Part shown: piece after piece, positions 1-7,450 of the stretch
How the letters are laid out: every line of letters starts with the position of its first letter
How positions within the stretch are numbered: position 1 is the first letter of the stretch
Assembly (NCBI GenBank): GCA_016839665.1
Contig: JAEOTU010000391.1
Location: 1 to 8,563 of the forward strand
Direction of reading: 5' to 3'
Source of the DNA: Candidatus Hodarchaeota archaeon
GTDB taxonomy: Archaea > Asgardarchaeota > Heimdallarchaeia > Hodarchaeales > Hodarchaeaceae
Length of the DNA stretch: 8,563 nucleotides
Position numbers and translations under genes: made by a program
The notes under the pieces: generated by a model
Told to the model about the DNA's origin: nothing
What the model saw: only the letters and a program-made list of their open reading frames with translations
The model's database searches: none

Positions 1-256
1 TAAATCTAATATTTAATACATCATTTAATACGCGAGTTTGTGGACAGATAAAGTAACAAATTCCACATTTTCGACAATTATCCTTATTTGAATATTTAGG
101 AGGTCCTGATTTAGACATTTCAATGGCTCCTATTTCACCAGCTGAACAAAAGCTCACACACCCACCACACTCTCCACAGAGCCCGGGCTCGTGGATTTCT
201 TTTATTAAATCATCAAATGTTTTCGTTATTTTCGTTTCAACCAATTTAATTTTCAC
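1..256 (-). CDS. FrhB/FdhB-like iron-sulfur protein, N-terminal part (cut by window edge)
   Basis: Partial gene; 85 codons are visible and it runs off the left edge. Reading from a GTG at 256, the protein has two 4Fe-4S motifs: CGECGGCVSFC at residues 27-37 and CRKCGICYFIC at residues 61-71. The spacing and the glycine-rich first motif resemble the N-terminal region of coenzyme F420 hydrogenase/dehydrogenase beta subunits (FrhB/FdhB family). Those proteins usually continue with a flavin domain that exchanges electrons with F420 or another two-electron carrier. An in-frame TAA at 265-263 limits the start to GTG 256 or the TTG at 244. GTG lacks a good ribosome binding site, so translational coupling to the preceding gene, which ends 14 bp upstream, is likely. 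The FrhB assignment rests on the ferredoxin-like part only; another ferredoxin-domain oxidoreductase is possible because the diagnostic C-terminal domain is not visible. Confidence 0.7.
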   Translation of the reverse strand, partial: MKIKLVETKITKTFDDLIKEIHEPGLCGECGGCVSFCSAGEIGAIEMSKSGPPKYSNKDNCRKCGICYFICPQTRVLNDVLNIRF

Positions 257-270
257 ACCAATTTATTTAT

Positions 271-1110
271 TTAATATTCACTAGGCAATTTTTTAAGTTC
301 GGCAAGAGAAAATACAGGTCCATCAACACATACATATTTATTTCCAATGTTGCATCTTCCACATTTTCCAACTCCGCACTTCATTCGCATTTCCAAAGAG
401 TTTAATATTTGTTCGTCCTTAAAGTTTAGTTCTTCGAGAACTGCAATTGTTGTTTTAATCATTATTGGAGGGCCACATACTACAGCTACTGCATTGTCAG
501 CAGATGGAGCAACTTCTTTAACAATAGGTGCTACAAAACCCACTTTTTCAGACCAACCTTCTGCTTCGCGATCGATGGTTAGAACAACTTCAATGTCGTC
601 TCTTTTTTTCCATTCTTCTAACACATCTTGGTATAAAACTTCACCTGGGTCTCGGTTTCCATAAATTACGGTAATATCTCCATAGTCTTTTCTATATTTA
701 TCATCTAACAAATATAATACAAGTGAGCGTAAAGTGGAAAACGCAAACCCTCCTCCAATGACGACGATATTTTTACCTTTCATCTCTTCTAAAGGCCAAC
801 CGTTTCCGCAAGGACCTCTAACTCCTACAACATCTCCCTCTTCCTTGCTATGAAATGCTGAAGTTACCGTTCCCATTCGCTTAATGGTAAACTTAATTGT
901 TCCTTCTTCAGTTGGAGATGACGCAATCCCTATTGGACATTCACCTTTCCCAATTATACTAATTTCGGCAAATTGACCTGGGATATACTTAAAATTCTTG
1001 TAATCTTCTTCTTTTTTAAATTCCAATTCTATAGTTTTAATATCGTTAGCTTCATTTTCTGAAACAACACTTTTAACTTTGGTGAGTAAAGGAATATATA
1101 TATTAGGCAC
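271..1110 (-). CDS. flxA: FlxA-like FAD/NAD(P)H-binding electron-transfer subunit
   Basis: 279-residue cytoplasmic flavoprotein of the ferredoxin-NADP reductase/dihydroorotate dehydrogenase electron-transfer subunit family, close in layout to sulfhydrogenase gamma subunits. Visible parts in order: an FAD-binding beta barrel with PGQF at 44-47 and IGIASSP at 60-66; a nucleotide-binding glycine motif GGGFAFSTLRSL at 119-130; the VCGPPIM motif at 211-217; and a C-terminal [2Fe-2S] site with C245, C250, C253 and C261. Inferred role: hydride exchange with NADH or NADPH, passing electrons one at a time to the neighbouring FlxB/FlxC proteins and then to FlxD and HdrA. The start is GTG at 1110, supported by a strong AAGGAGG nine bases upstream. 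It overlaps the end of the FlxB gene by 8 bp, which implies coupled translation. NADH versus NADPH preference cannot be read from the sequence. The family call is firm; the symbol rests on context. Confidence 0.88.
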   Translation of the reverse strand: MPNIYIPLLTKVKSVVSENEANDIKTIELEFKKEEDYKNFKYIPGQFAEISIIGKGECPIGIASSPTEEGTIKFTIKRMGTVTSAFHSKEEGDVVGVRGPCGNGWPLEEMKGKNIVVIGGGFAFSTLRSLVLYLLDDKYRKDYGDITVIYGNRDPGEVLYQDVLEEWKKRDDIEVVLTIDREAEGWSEKVGFVAPIVKEVAPSADNAVAVVCGPPIMIKTTIAVLEELNFKDEQILNSLEMRMKCGVGKCGRCNIGNKYVCVDGPVFSLAELKKLPSEY

Positions 1111-2155
1111 TTATTTTCTCCTCCTTTTTAATATCATTTATTTTTCCTATTATCCATCTGAGATCGTTGTTTACGGGGCAAAGTTGGATACATCGACCAC
1201 ATCCCACACATCCAATTAGATTATAATTTTCAGGGTAATAGCTAAATTTATGTAATATTCTATTTCTACATCTTTCAACACAACTATCACGTGGATTGTG
1301 CCCACTGGTATGCATAGTATAAAGACAAGATTGGCATGTATCCCAGATTCTAATTCTTCTTCCACGATTACTATCCGGATCATTTTCATCAATTACGTCA
1401 AAACAAGTGCATGTGGGACATAAGAAGGAACAAGTACCACATCCGATGCATGTTTCGCTTATTTCATTCCACATTTCATGTTGAAAATTAGGATCCAAAA
1501 CTTTATCTAAATCTTTTAAGTCTAATTTGGTTACAAATGATTCTTCCGATGTTTTAGATAATTCTTCAGCCTTTTGAATATCTTCCTTTTTAGCATCGGA
1601 AAGCCATGACAACTTTTTGACTAAATTCTTACCATTATCGCTCACGGGTTCAACTAAATATTTTTCTCCCAAATCCACTAACATTATATCGAGATCATCT
1701 TTTTTAAAAGGATGTCCCTCTATTGAGGTGCAGAAGCATGTAGATTTAGGCATATTACATGCAATTCCAATAAGAGTTGTATTTTCTTTCTTTTTTAAGA
1801 AAAGCTCATCTTTGAATTCACCAAATCCGAAAAACATCTCTAGCAATTCAAAACTATGAGCATCACAGGGACGAATACCGAAAATTATATTTTTTTGGTC
1901 TAAATCCGTCCTATCCTTAATTTCAACCTCCTTCTCATCAAAAGAATATTCATATAATACTTCTATTTGGGGGAATAATATATCTTTTGGTGGAACTCTA
2001 GAATTAAAGAATTCTAGTTCGATATCTTCAGGGTTCATCACTTTTTTGAACACAATGTTTCCTTTCTCTTTCACTGGAGCATAAAAATTATGTTCTTTTT
2101 CCAAATCATTATATAATTTCGATACTTGGTTTTTCATTAATATTTTTTCTTCCAT
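1103..2155 (-). CDS. flxB: FlxB-like iron-sulfur subunit (sulfhydrogenase beta/HydB type)
   Basis: 350-residue iron-sulfur protein resembling the beta subunit of sulfhydrogenase and FlxB. The N-terminal half carries the family motif RPCDAHSFELLE at 95-106 and a CFC pair at 140-142. The C-terminal half has two ferredoxin sites. The first is CIGCGTCSFLCPTCTC at 236-251, followed by C274, C277, C292 and C296. The second is CVGCGRCIQLC at 316-326. Inferred role: electron wire between the FlxA flavin and the HdrA branch, in the cytoplasm. The ATG start at 2155 has GAGGTGG seven to eight bases upstream. That site lies in the 14-bp gap after the FlxC-like gene. A second ATG at 2137 is possible but lacks an equally good site. 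The gene end overlaps the FlxA start by 8 bp. The first cluster motif is shared with the FlxC-like protein, so the two look like distant paralogs over their C-terminal halves. Confidence 0.85.
   Translation of the reverse strand: MEEKILMKNQVSKLYNDLEKEHNFYAPVKEKGNIVFKKVMNPEDIELEFFNSRVPPKDILFPQIEVLYEYSFDEKEVEIKDRTDLDQKNIIFGIRPCDAHSFELLEMFFGFGEFKDELFLKKKENTTLIGIACNMPKSTCFCTSIEGHPFKKDDLDIMLVDLGEKYLVEPVSDNGKNLVKKLSWLSDAKKEDIQKAEELSKTSEESFVTKLDLKDLDKVLDPNFQHEMWNEISETCIGCGTCSFLCPTCTCFDVIDENDPDSNRGRRIRIWDTCQSCLYTMHTSGHNPRDSCVERCRNRILHKFSYYPENYNLIGCVGCGRCIQLCPVNNDLRWIIGKINDIKKEEKISA
1120..1126 (-). promoter_or_regulatory. Ribosome binding site for the flxA-like gene
   Basis: AAGGAGG on the minus strand, nine bases before the GTG at 1110. 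It lies inside the last codons of the FlxB-like gene and supports the GTG start over any downstream ATG. Confidence 0.8.
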
Positions 2156-2169
2156 TTTTAGCCACCTCT

Positions 2170-3180
2170 TTAATCCTCTTCTAACATGAATTCTTGTCCA
2201 TCGTCCATATTAAAAGTCATCATTGGAGGTAATGTTTCTAAATCCATACCAGATTTAAAATCATACCGTTCTTTAACAATTTTTTCTAAACTTCTTATAA
2301 TAAAGGTTAAGTCAATCCCCATAGGGCATACACTACTGCAAGCACCGCAAGCTACGCATCTTCCAGCCATATGCATAGATCGAATTAAATGAAATACGAT
2401 TATATCAGAAATTTCCGTGGTTTTTCCAAACCAAATAGGTTTATTCTGATCCACAAAACATAAATTGCAATAGCACATAGGACATGCCTCTCGACAAGCA
2501 TAGCATAGTGTGCACGATTCTAATAAACTCGTAATATGCGCCCATTTTTCGTCGGGACTTTTTGAATCAAATTCGGCTAAATCCCCGAAATCATCCTCCA
2601 CTGAAGTGATCTCTTGACACTCACCTATACATGCCTCTGATACATCTGGTGGAGACTTAACTTTACACACTTTGCATACTTCGTTCATATATTCCTCGTA
2701 AGCAAATGACTCTTCAAAATCCCTTCCTTTGACAATTATATTTTCCCCTGATACGGAAACTGCTAGAATTTCTTTATCTCCTATCTCTCTTTCAACTCTT
2801 CCTCTATTAATGATTCCATTGCAAGGAATTCCAATCATTTTAATATTTTCAAGATTGATTTGTTTTTCTACAGCTAAATGGATTAAAGCTCTTCCCACAC
2901 AACCCTTAGATACCATCCCAATTTTAAGAGGGCCCTTTTCAGAATCGACAAGTTGTGGTTTTAAAGGTACAAGGTAATTAGCTAAATTCACGTAGCATAA
3001 ATTATTCCAAATTAATTTATCAACATCTTCTTCCCTTCTTATCATGATTGGTGCTGAACTTAATGGTAAAGAGCCTTTCGTATAGCCTATTATTACATCC
3101 ACTTGTTTTTCTTTTAGCAAATTTTTTGCTACTTCTCGCATAGAATCTTGAATTTTTTCATTTTCAGTCTCAATATTCAT
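2170..3180 (-). CDS. flxC: FlxC-like FrhB/iron-sulfur protein
   Basis: 336 residues from the ATG at 3180. The N-terminal half resembles the FrhB family: GCVGRAL around C94, GIPCNGII around C120, and a Cys group CKVC at 169-172 with C184 and C188, similar to the FrhB C-x2-C...D(I/V)S region. The C-terminal half has CTLCYACREACPMCYCNLC at 223-241 and CVACGACSSVC at 275-285, probably two or more 4Fe-4S clusters. Inferred role: iron-sulfur relay of the Flx module, between the FlxA/FlxB proteins and FlxD/HdrA. Start choice: GTGs at 3192 and 3189 would overlap the FlxD gene by 7 or 4 bp, but neither has a ribosome binding site. The ATG at 3180 has GTGGTG six bases upstream, so I prefer it. The protein could also be described as an F420-hydrogenase-beta-like protein; the flxC symbol rests on position in the operon and cluster layout. 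Confidence 0.8.
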   Translation of the reverse strand: MNIETENEKIQDSMREVAKNLLKEKQVDVIIGYTKGSLPLSSAPIMIRREEDVDKLIWNNLCYVNLANYLVPLKPQLVDSEKGPLKIGMVSKGCVGRALIHLAVEKQINLENIKMIGIPCNGIINRGRVEREIGDKEILAVSVSGENIIVKGRDFEESFAYEEYMNEVCKVCKVKSPPDVSEACIGECQEITSVEDDFGDLAEFDSKSPDEKWAHITSLLESCTLCYACREACPMCYCNLCFVDQNKPIWFGKTTEISDIIVFHLIRSMHMAGRCVACGACSSVCPMGIDLTFIIRSLEKIVKERYDFKSGMDLETLPPMMTFNMDDGQEFMLEED

Positions 3181-3185
3181 AGTTT

Positions 3186-3647
3186 TCACCACTTCTTTTT
3201 AAATTTTTTATTTGGCCCTAATTTTTTCACTATTTTAGTAGCTTTTCTAACCAACAAAGCAAAACGCTCTCCTTCAGCAGCAGATGCCCACATAAAACTT
3301 ACTCTTTCGGGCTCTATTCCGAAGAGGTTTAATAAGTCGTGCAATATTGCAAAACGTCTTCTAGCAACTAAATTTCCACTAATATAATGACAATCTCCAG
3401 GATGACATCCTGAAACAAGAACTCCATCCCATCCATCTGTTAAACTTTTTACAATGAAATAAGGGTTAACTCTTCCCGAACAGGGAACTCTTACAACTCT
3501 AATAGATGGTGGATATTGGATCCTACTAACTCCCGCTAAATCTGCTCCGGCATAAGAACACCAATTACATAGGAATGCAATTATCTTCGGTTCCCATTCT
3601 TGGTCAGCCTTATTTTCTTGTTCTGTTTTTACAACCGTTTCATTCAT
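3186..3647 (-). CDS. flxD: FlxD/MvhD-type [2Fe-2S] electron-transfer subunit
   Basis: 153-residue protein of the MvhD/FlxD (methyl-viologen-reducing hydrogenase delta subunit) family, about the usual length. All five family cysteines are present: CNWC at 27-30, PCSGR with C56, and GCHPGDCHY with C81 and C86. In known complexes these bind one [2Fe-2S] cluster that hands electrons to HdrA. A short N-terminal extension of about 18 polar residues precedes the core. The ATG at 3647 has GGGAGG eight bases upstream, embedded in the last codons of hdrA, and the genes are only 2 bp apart. Inferred role: docking protein between the Flx module and the long HdrA directly upstream. A close paralog lies at 6677-7444. 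Whether the copies serve different HdrA partners cannot be seen from sequence alone. Confidence 0.92.
   Translation of the reverse strand: MNETVVKTEQENKADQEWEPKIIAFLCNWCSYAGADLAGVSRIQYPPSIRVVRVPCSGRVNPYFIVKSLTDGWDGVLVSGCHPGDCHYISGNLVARRRFAILHDLLNLFGIEPERVSFMWASAAEGERFALLVRKATKIVKKLGPNKKFKKKW
3187..3192 (-). promoter_or_regulatory. Weak ribosome binding site deciding the flxC-like start
   Basis: GTGGTG on the minus strand, six bases before the ATG at 3180. It matches GAGGTG at five of six positions. It overlaps the stop codon of the FlxD gene (TGA at 3188-3186) and may instead contain alternative GTG starts. Confidence 0.4.
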
Positions 3648-3649
3648 TA

Positions 3650-6600
3650 TTATAACCTCCCACTTATCATGGCAAATATTTGTTCACCGGTAAAACCTAA
3701 TATATCGATTGCAGCACACCGACAATTTCCTGAGCAAGCTCCACATCCTTTACACAGTGCTTGATTAATAGAAGCAATGGTGCCAAATCGTCTATCTTCA
3801 ACTAATTCAATAGCGCTATAGGCACAATTTTCAATACACATACCACATCCCGTACAACGAGCCGCAATAACACGAGCTGTTTTACCTTCTGCTTCTATTT
3901 CATCTTTAGATAAAATAGTACAAGCTCTTGATACCGCAGCATTCGCTTGTGAAATAGAATCTTCAATCGTTTTTGGACAATGAGCAAGGCCAGCAACAAA
4001 AACGCCTTCTGTAGCAAAATCTACTGGACGTAGCTTAACATGGGCTTCTAAAAAGAAACCATCATCATTAATGGGGACTTTTAATATTTTAGCAAGATCC
4101 TCATTTTCTTCTCGCTCGGAATAGATCCCAGCACTTAAAACTAATAAGTCTGATGATAAGGTAAGTTCTCCCATTTTTGCAGTTTTTACATTAATTTTTA
4201 ATAAAGAATCTTCAGCAATTACCTCAGGAGGATAATTCTCGTCAAATCGTATAAAAATTACTCCAGCTTCTCTTGCCATTCTATAATATTTTTCTTTAAA
4301 GCCATATGTTCTGATATCTCTAAATAATACAACAATTTCAGTGTCTGGATTCTTTTGTTTTGCTAAGAGTGCATTTTTAATTGCTTCAGCGCAGCACATC
4401 TTGCTACAATAAGGATGCTCTTCGTTCCTAGAGCCTACACACTGAATCATTACAACGGATTTTTTATTTTTAATCTCATCAGTGGTATTAAGAATCCTTT
4501 CAAAATCGGATTGTAAAATTACATTTTCATTTTGACCAAAAAGATATTCAGTTGGCTGATATTCTTTCGCTCCCGTTGCTACAATAACAACCCCATGTTC
4601 AAACTCTGCTTTTTCTTTCTTTGGTCCATGGACTAAGGTAGTAATAAAATTTCCAATATAACCATCTATATTTTCTATTTCTGCTTGAGTATAAACATGA
4701 ATTAATTCATTTGATGTTATTTGTGATTTTAAATCAGCAATAAATTCTTGGACGTTTCCACCCTCGAGGGTATTGTAAATATGATTTCCAAAACCTCCTA
4801 ACTCCGACTTCTTTTCCACTAAGTAGGTTTCATATTTTTGGCTTGCGAAGTTAAGAGCTGCCGTCATACCACTTATTCCTCCTCCCACTACTAGTACCTT
4901 AGGAATTACAGATAATTTTATTCTTTCAATAGGCTCAATTTCTCTTGCTTTGTTTACTGCCATTCTTACCAGGTCTTTTGCCTTTTGAGTTGCCTTTTCT
5001 GGCTCGTTCATATGAACCCAAGAACATTGATCTCTTATATTGGCCATTTGAAATAAGTACCTATTTAAACCAGCCTCTCTAATTGTCTCTTGAAATAAAG
5101 GTTCATGAGTTCGAGGGGTACATGATGCAACAATGACACGATTAAGATGATATTCCTGTACCATTTCTTTTATTATGGTTTGTGTATCTGCTGAACACGT
5201 ATATAAATTACGATCAGCTAAAACTACATTTGGAAGCGTACCTGCATATCGTGTCACTTCCGGTACGTCCACAAATCCACCAATATTAATTCCACAATGA
5301 CACACAAAAACACCAATTCTAGGAGGTTGTCCTTGTACAAATATTTCAGGAGGAAGAGATTTTTCCGTTATTAATGTACCCTTTTTTTGGTACAAAATCT
5401 GATTAACACAACCTGCTGCAGCGCTAGCTTGGGTTACTGTGTCTGGAATATCTTTTGGTGATGAAAATGCTCCACATACATAGATACCCGGTTTTGTCGT
5501 TTGTACTGGATTAAAAATATCTGTTTTAGCAAAATCATATTCATTTAATTCTATTCCAAATTTTTCAGCAAGAAATTTGGCATCGTTAGGTGGATTTAAT
5601 CCTACAGCCAGAACAACCATGTGAAAATCTTCCTCTACAACTTTCCCATCTTCAGTTTCATATCTTAATCTTAAATCTTTAGTTTCTGGAACCTCAGTAA
5701 CGGAGGAAATTCGACTTCTTATATATCGAACGGTGTATTCTTCTTGTGCTCTTATAATATATTTATCAAAATCCTTTCCATATGCTCTTACATCCATGCT
5801 AAAAATCGTCGGTTGTATTTGATGCATATGTTCATGAGCAATTACAGCCTCTTTTGCAGTATACATGCAGCATACTGAAGAACAATAAGGTTTTCCCGAA
5901 CCTGTAAAATCTCGTGAACCTATACATTGAAGAAATGCCACTTTTTCTGGAACATCCCCATCTGATGGGCGAAGAACTCTACCAGCATAAGGACCACTTG
6001 CACTTAATATTCTTTCAAATTCTATGCTGGTTACAACATTTAAATACTTTCCATAACCATAAAGGTTGGCAGCAGGGGGAATGTATTCATCAAATCCCGG
6101 GGCTAACACGATGGCACCCACATTGATATCTTCTACTTCATCCTCTAAATCGTATTCTACTGCCTTTGCTTTACAAACACCTTGACATATACCACAGCCA
6201 ATACAATAATCTTTATTAATAGCATATAAGAGAGGCACCGCTTGTGGATATTTTACTGAGGTCGCAGAATATTTAGCTAATCCTTCGTTGAAAATATCAA
6301 TAGCTTCAACTGGACAATTTCTTCCACAAACGCCACAACCTGTACATTTGTCCTTATTAATATATAAGGTCTTTTTAAGGACTTTAACTGTGAAATTACC
6401 TGCTTCTCCAGAAACATCTTGAATTACACAATTGATACTTAAATCTATGTTCTGGTGACGTCCCGTTTCTACGAGTTTTGGACTTACGATGCACATAGCA
6501 CAATCATTTGTAGGAAATGTCTTATCGAGTTGCGCCATTACTCCACCAATACTAGTGGTTGATTCAATCAAATACACTTTATAGCCTGAATCTGCCAAAT

Positions 6601-6664
6601 CTAACGCTGTTTGGGAACCCCCAATTCCAGCGCCTACAACCATTACAGCTCCAACTTTTTCCAT
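3650..6664 (-). CDS. hdrA: Long HdrA: tandem HdrA-like flavoprotein (heterodisulfide reductase subunit A family)
   Basis: 1004 residues, against about 650 for a standard methanogen HdrA. First half (1-430): FAD motif GAGIGG at 11-16, the HdrA signature TNDCAMC at 52-58, an inserted double ferredoxin (CTGCGVCGRNC 107-117, CIGCGICQGVC 154-164), then CIGSR with C247 and YCSSVCC at 260-266. Second half (449-1004): an N-terminal iron-sulfur domain with VCHCG at 454-458, C490, SCTPRTHEP from C515, and C547; a second FAD motif GGGISG at 594-599 with no ferredoxin insert; CVGSR with C742 and YCSKMCC at 752-758; and a terminal double ferredoxin (937-947, 971-981). HdrA is the flavin-based bifurcating subunit: it takes electrons from MvhD/FlxD and sends them to HdrBC and ferredoxin. 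Long HdrAs are known in syntrophs and sulfate reducers. The ATG at 6664 has GAGGT eight bases upstream. Family is certain; the acceptor is not known. Confidence 0.95.
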   Translation of the reverse strand: MEKVGAVMVVGAGIGGSQTALDLADSGYKVYLIESTTSIGGVMAQLDKTFPTNDCAMCIVSPKLVETGRHQNIDLSINCVIQDVSGEAGNFTVKVLKKTLYINKDKCTGCGVCGRNCPVEAIDIFNEGLAKYSATSVKYPQAVPLLYAINKDYCIGCGICQGVCKAKAVEYDLEDEVEDINVGAIVLAPGFDEYIPPAANLYGYGKYLNVVTSIEFERILSASGPYAGRVLRPSDGDVPEKVAFLQCIGSRDFTGSGKPYCSSVCCMYTAKEAVIAHEHMHQIQPTIFSMDVRAYGKDFDKYIIRAQEEYTVRYIRSRISSVTEVPETKDLRLRYETEDGKVVEEDFHMVVLAVGLNPPNDAKFLAEKFGIELNEYDFAKTDIFNPVQTTKPGIYVCGAFSSPKDIPDTVTQASAAAGCVNQILYQKKGTLITEKSLPPEIFVQGQPPRIGVFVCHCGINIGGFVDVPEVTRYAGTLPNVVLADRNLYTCSADTQTIIKEMVQEYHLNRVIVASCTPRTHEPLFQETIREAGLNRYLFQMANIRDQCSWVHMNEPEKATQKAKDLVRMAVNKAREIEPIERIKLSVIPKVLVVGGGISGMTAALNFASQKYETYLVEKKSELGGFGNHIYNTLEGGNVQEFIADLKSQITSNELIHVYTQAEIENIDGYIGNFITTLVHGPKKEKAEFEHGVVIVATGAKEYQPTEYLFGQNENVILQSDFERILNTTDEIKNKKSVVMIQCVGSRNEEHPYCSKMCCAEAIKNALLAKQKNPDTEIVVLFRDIRTYGFKEKYYRMAREAGVIFIRFDENYPPEVIAEDSLLKINVKTAKMGELTLSSDLLVLSAGIYSEREENEDLAKILKVPINDDGFFLEAHVKLRPVDFATEGVFVAGLAHCPKTIEDSISQANAAVSRACTILSKDEIEAEGKTARVIAARCTGCGMCIENCAYSAIELVEDRRFGTIASINQALCKGCGACSGNCRCAAIDILGFTGEQIFAMISGRL

Positions 6665-6676
6665 TCTTTTCTACCT

Positions 6677-7444
6677 CTAAATATTTATTCTCATAAATAT
6701 TGGTGTATTTACAATAATTTCTTGAAAGTCAACTTGACTTCGAGTCTTTAATACTAACATATGTTCTAACACTATGCTTGGGTCTAATTCTAAATCTACT
6801 GCTAAATCTTTTACTGATTTAGATTCTTTTTCTAAAGCTAATAAAATCCTGTGTCGCTCATATTCATCTTTAACTGCTAAAGAAAAGATATTGTCAAATC
6901 TTTGTTCGGATATAACCTCTCCATATACATTCTCTTCTTCAGTTATCTTTCTTTGCCTTCCTACTAGACTTCTCATTCTTTCAGAAGCAGCGGCTTCTTC
7001 AATAGCCTTTATTTTATCCACTAAATCTTTATCAGGATTTTCACCACTAAGAGGAGAAGGCCCAGCTTCCGTAATTTGGGCAGTAAATTCTTTAACAACC
7101 TCTCCATATCTTGTCCCTTCAGAAGCAGAAACCCATTCTAATCTTACTCTATTTTCAAAACCAATAAAGCTCAGAAATTTTAAAACCATTTTGAATTTTT
7201 TTTCTGCTTCATAATTTCCCTCAAGATAATGGCAATCGCCAGGATGGCAACCCATTACTATTACACCATCGATTCCTAGTTGAAGGGCTTCAAATATGAA
7301 CTTAGGATCGACACGTCCACTACACATAACTCTAATAACTCTGATATTGGGAGGATATTGAATTCTACTTACCCCTGCCAGATCTGCTCCGGCATATGAA
7401 CACCAATTGCATAAAAATCCCAAAATTCTCGGTTTAAAGCTCAT
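6677..7444 (-). CDS. mvhD: MvhD-family [2Fe-2S] subunit with C-terminal extension
   Basis: 255 residues, about 110 more than a standard MvhD. Residues 1-125 are a full MvhD core with CNWC at 12-15, C41 in MCSGR, and GCHPGDCHY with C66 and C71, so a [2Fe-2S] cluster is expected. Residues 130-185 are charged and helix-rich, with little sign of a metal site. Residues 195-255 (beginning ERHRILLALEKES, with VKDLAVDLELDPSIVLEHML) look like a small helix-turn-helix or winged-helix fold, probably used for protein contact, though DNA binding cannot be excluded. The ATG at 7444 lies 6 bp after the partial hdrA. AAGG sits four bases upstream and GGAGGT twelve bases upstream. Inferred role: electron transfer to one of the two flanking HdrA proteins, most naturally the upstream one. 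The core is strongly similar to FlxD at 3186-3647, indicating an old duplication. Confidence 0.9.
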   Translation of the reverse strand: MSFKPRILGFLCNWCSYAGADLAGVSRIQYPPNIRVIRVMCSGRVDPKFIFEALQLGIDGVIVMGCHPGDCHYLEGNYEAEKKFKMVLKFLSFIGFENRVRLEWVSASEGTRYGEVVKEFTAQITEAGPSPLSGENPDKDLVDKIKAIEEAAASERMRSLVGRQRKITEEENVYGEVISEQRFDNIFSLAVKDEYERHRILLALEKESKSVKDLAVDLELDPSIVLEHMLVLKTRSQVDFQEIIVNTPIFMRINI

Positions 7445-7450
7445 TTTTCC

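Noticed and set aside
257..270. Intergenic gap as a possible terminator or promoter
   Set aside because: It is only 14 AT-rich bases with no inverted repeat or promoter elements.
347..664. Plus-strand open frame of about 105 codons
   Set aside because: It lies wholly opposite the FlxA-like gene, has low-complexity Ser/Thr/Pro-rich content without a recognisable motif, and the minus strand carries clear catalytic motifs. It is a shadow frame.
1617..3387. Several plus-strand open frames of 68-82 codons opposite the FlxB, FlxC and FlxD genes
   Set aside because: All are antisense to strongly supported genes and none has a family motif or ribosome binding site that stands out.
5914..6126. Plus-strand open frame of 70 codons
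   Set aside because: It is antisense to the first half of the long HdrA, where motifs on the minus strand are unambiguous.
6774..7214. Plus-strand open frame of 146 codons
   Set aside because: It is opposite the extended MvhD gene and shows no motif. Its length follows from the AT-rich composition of the antisense strand.
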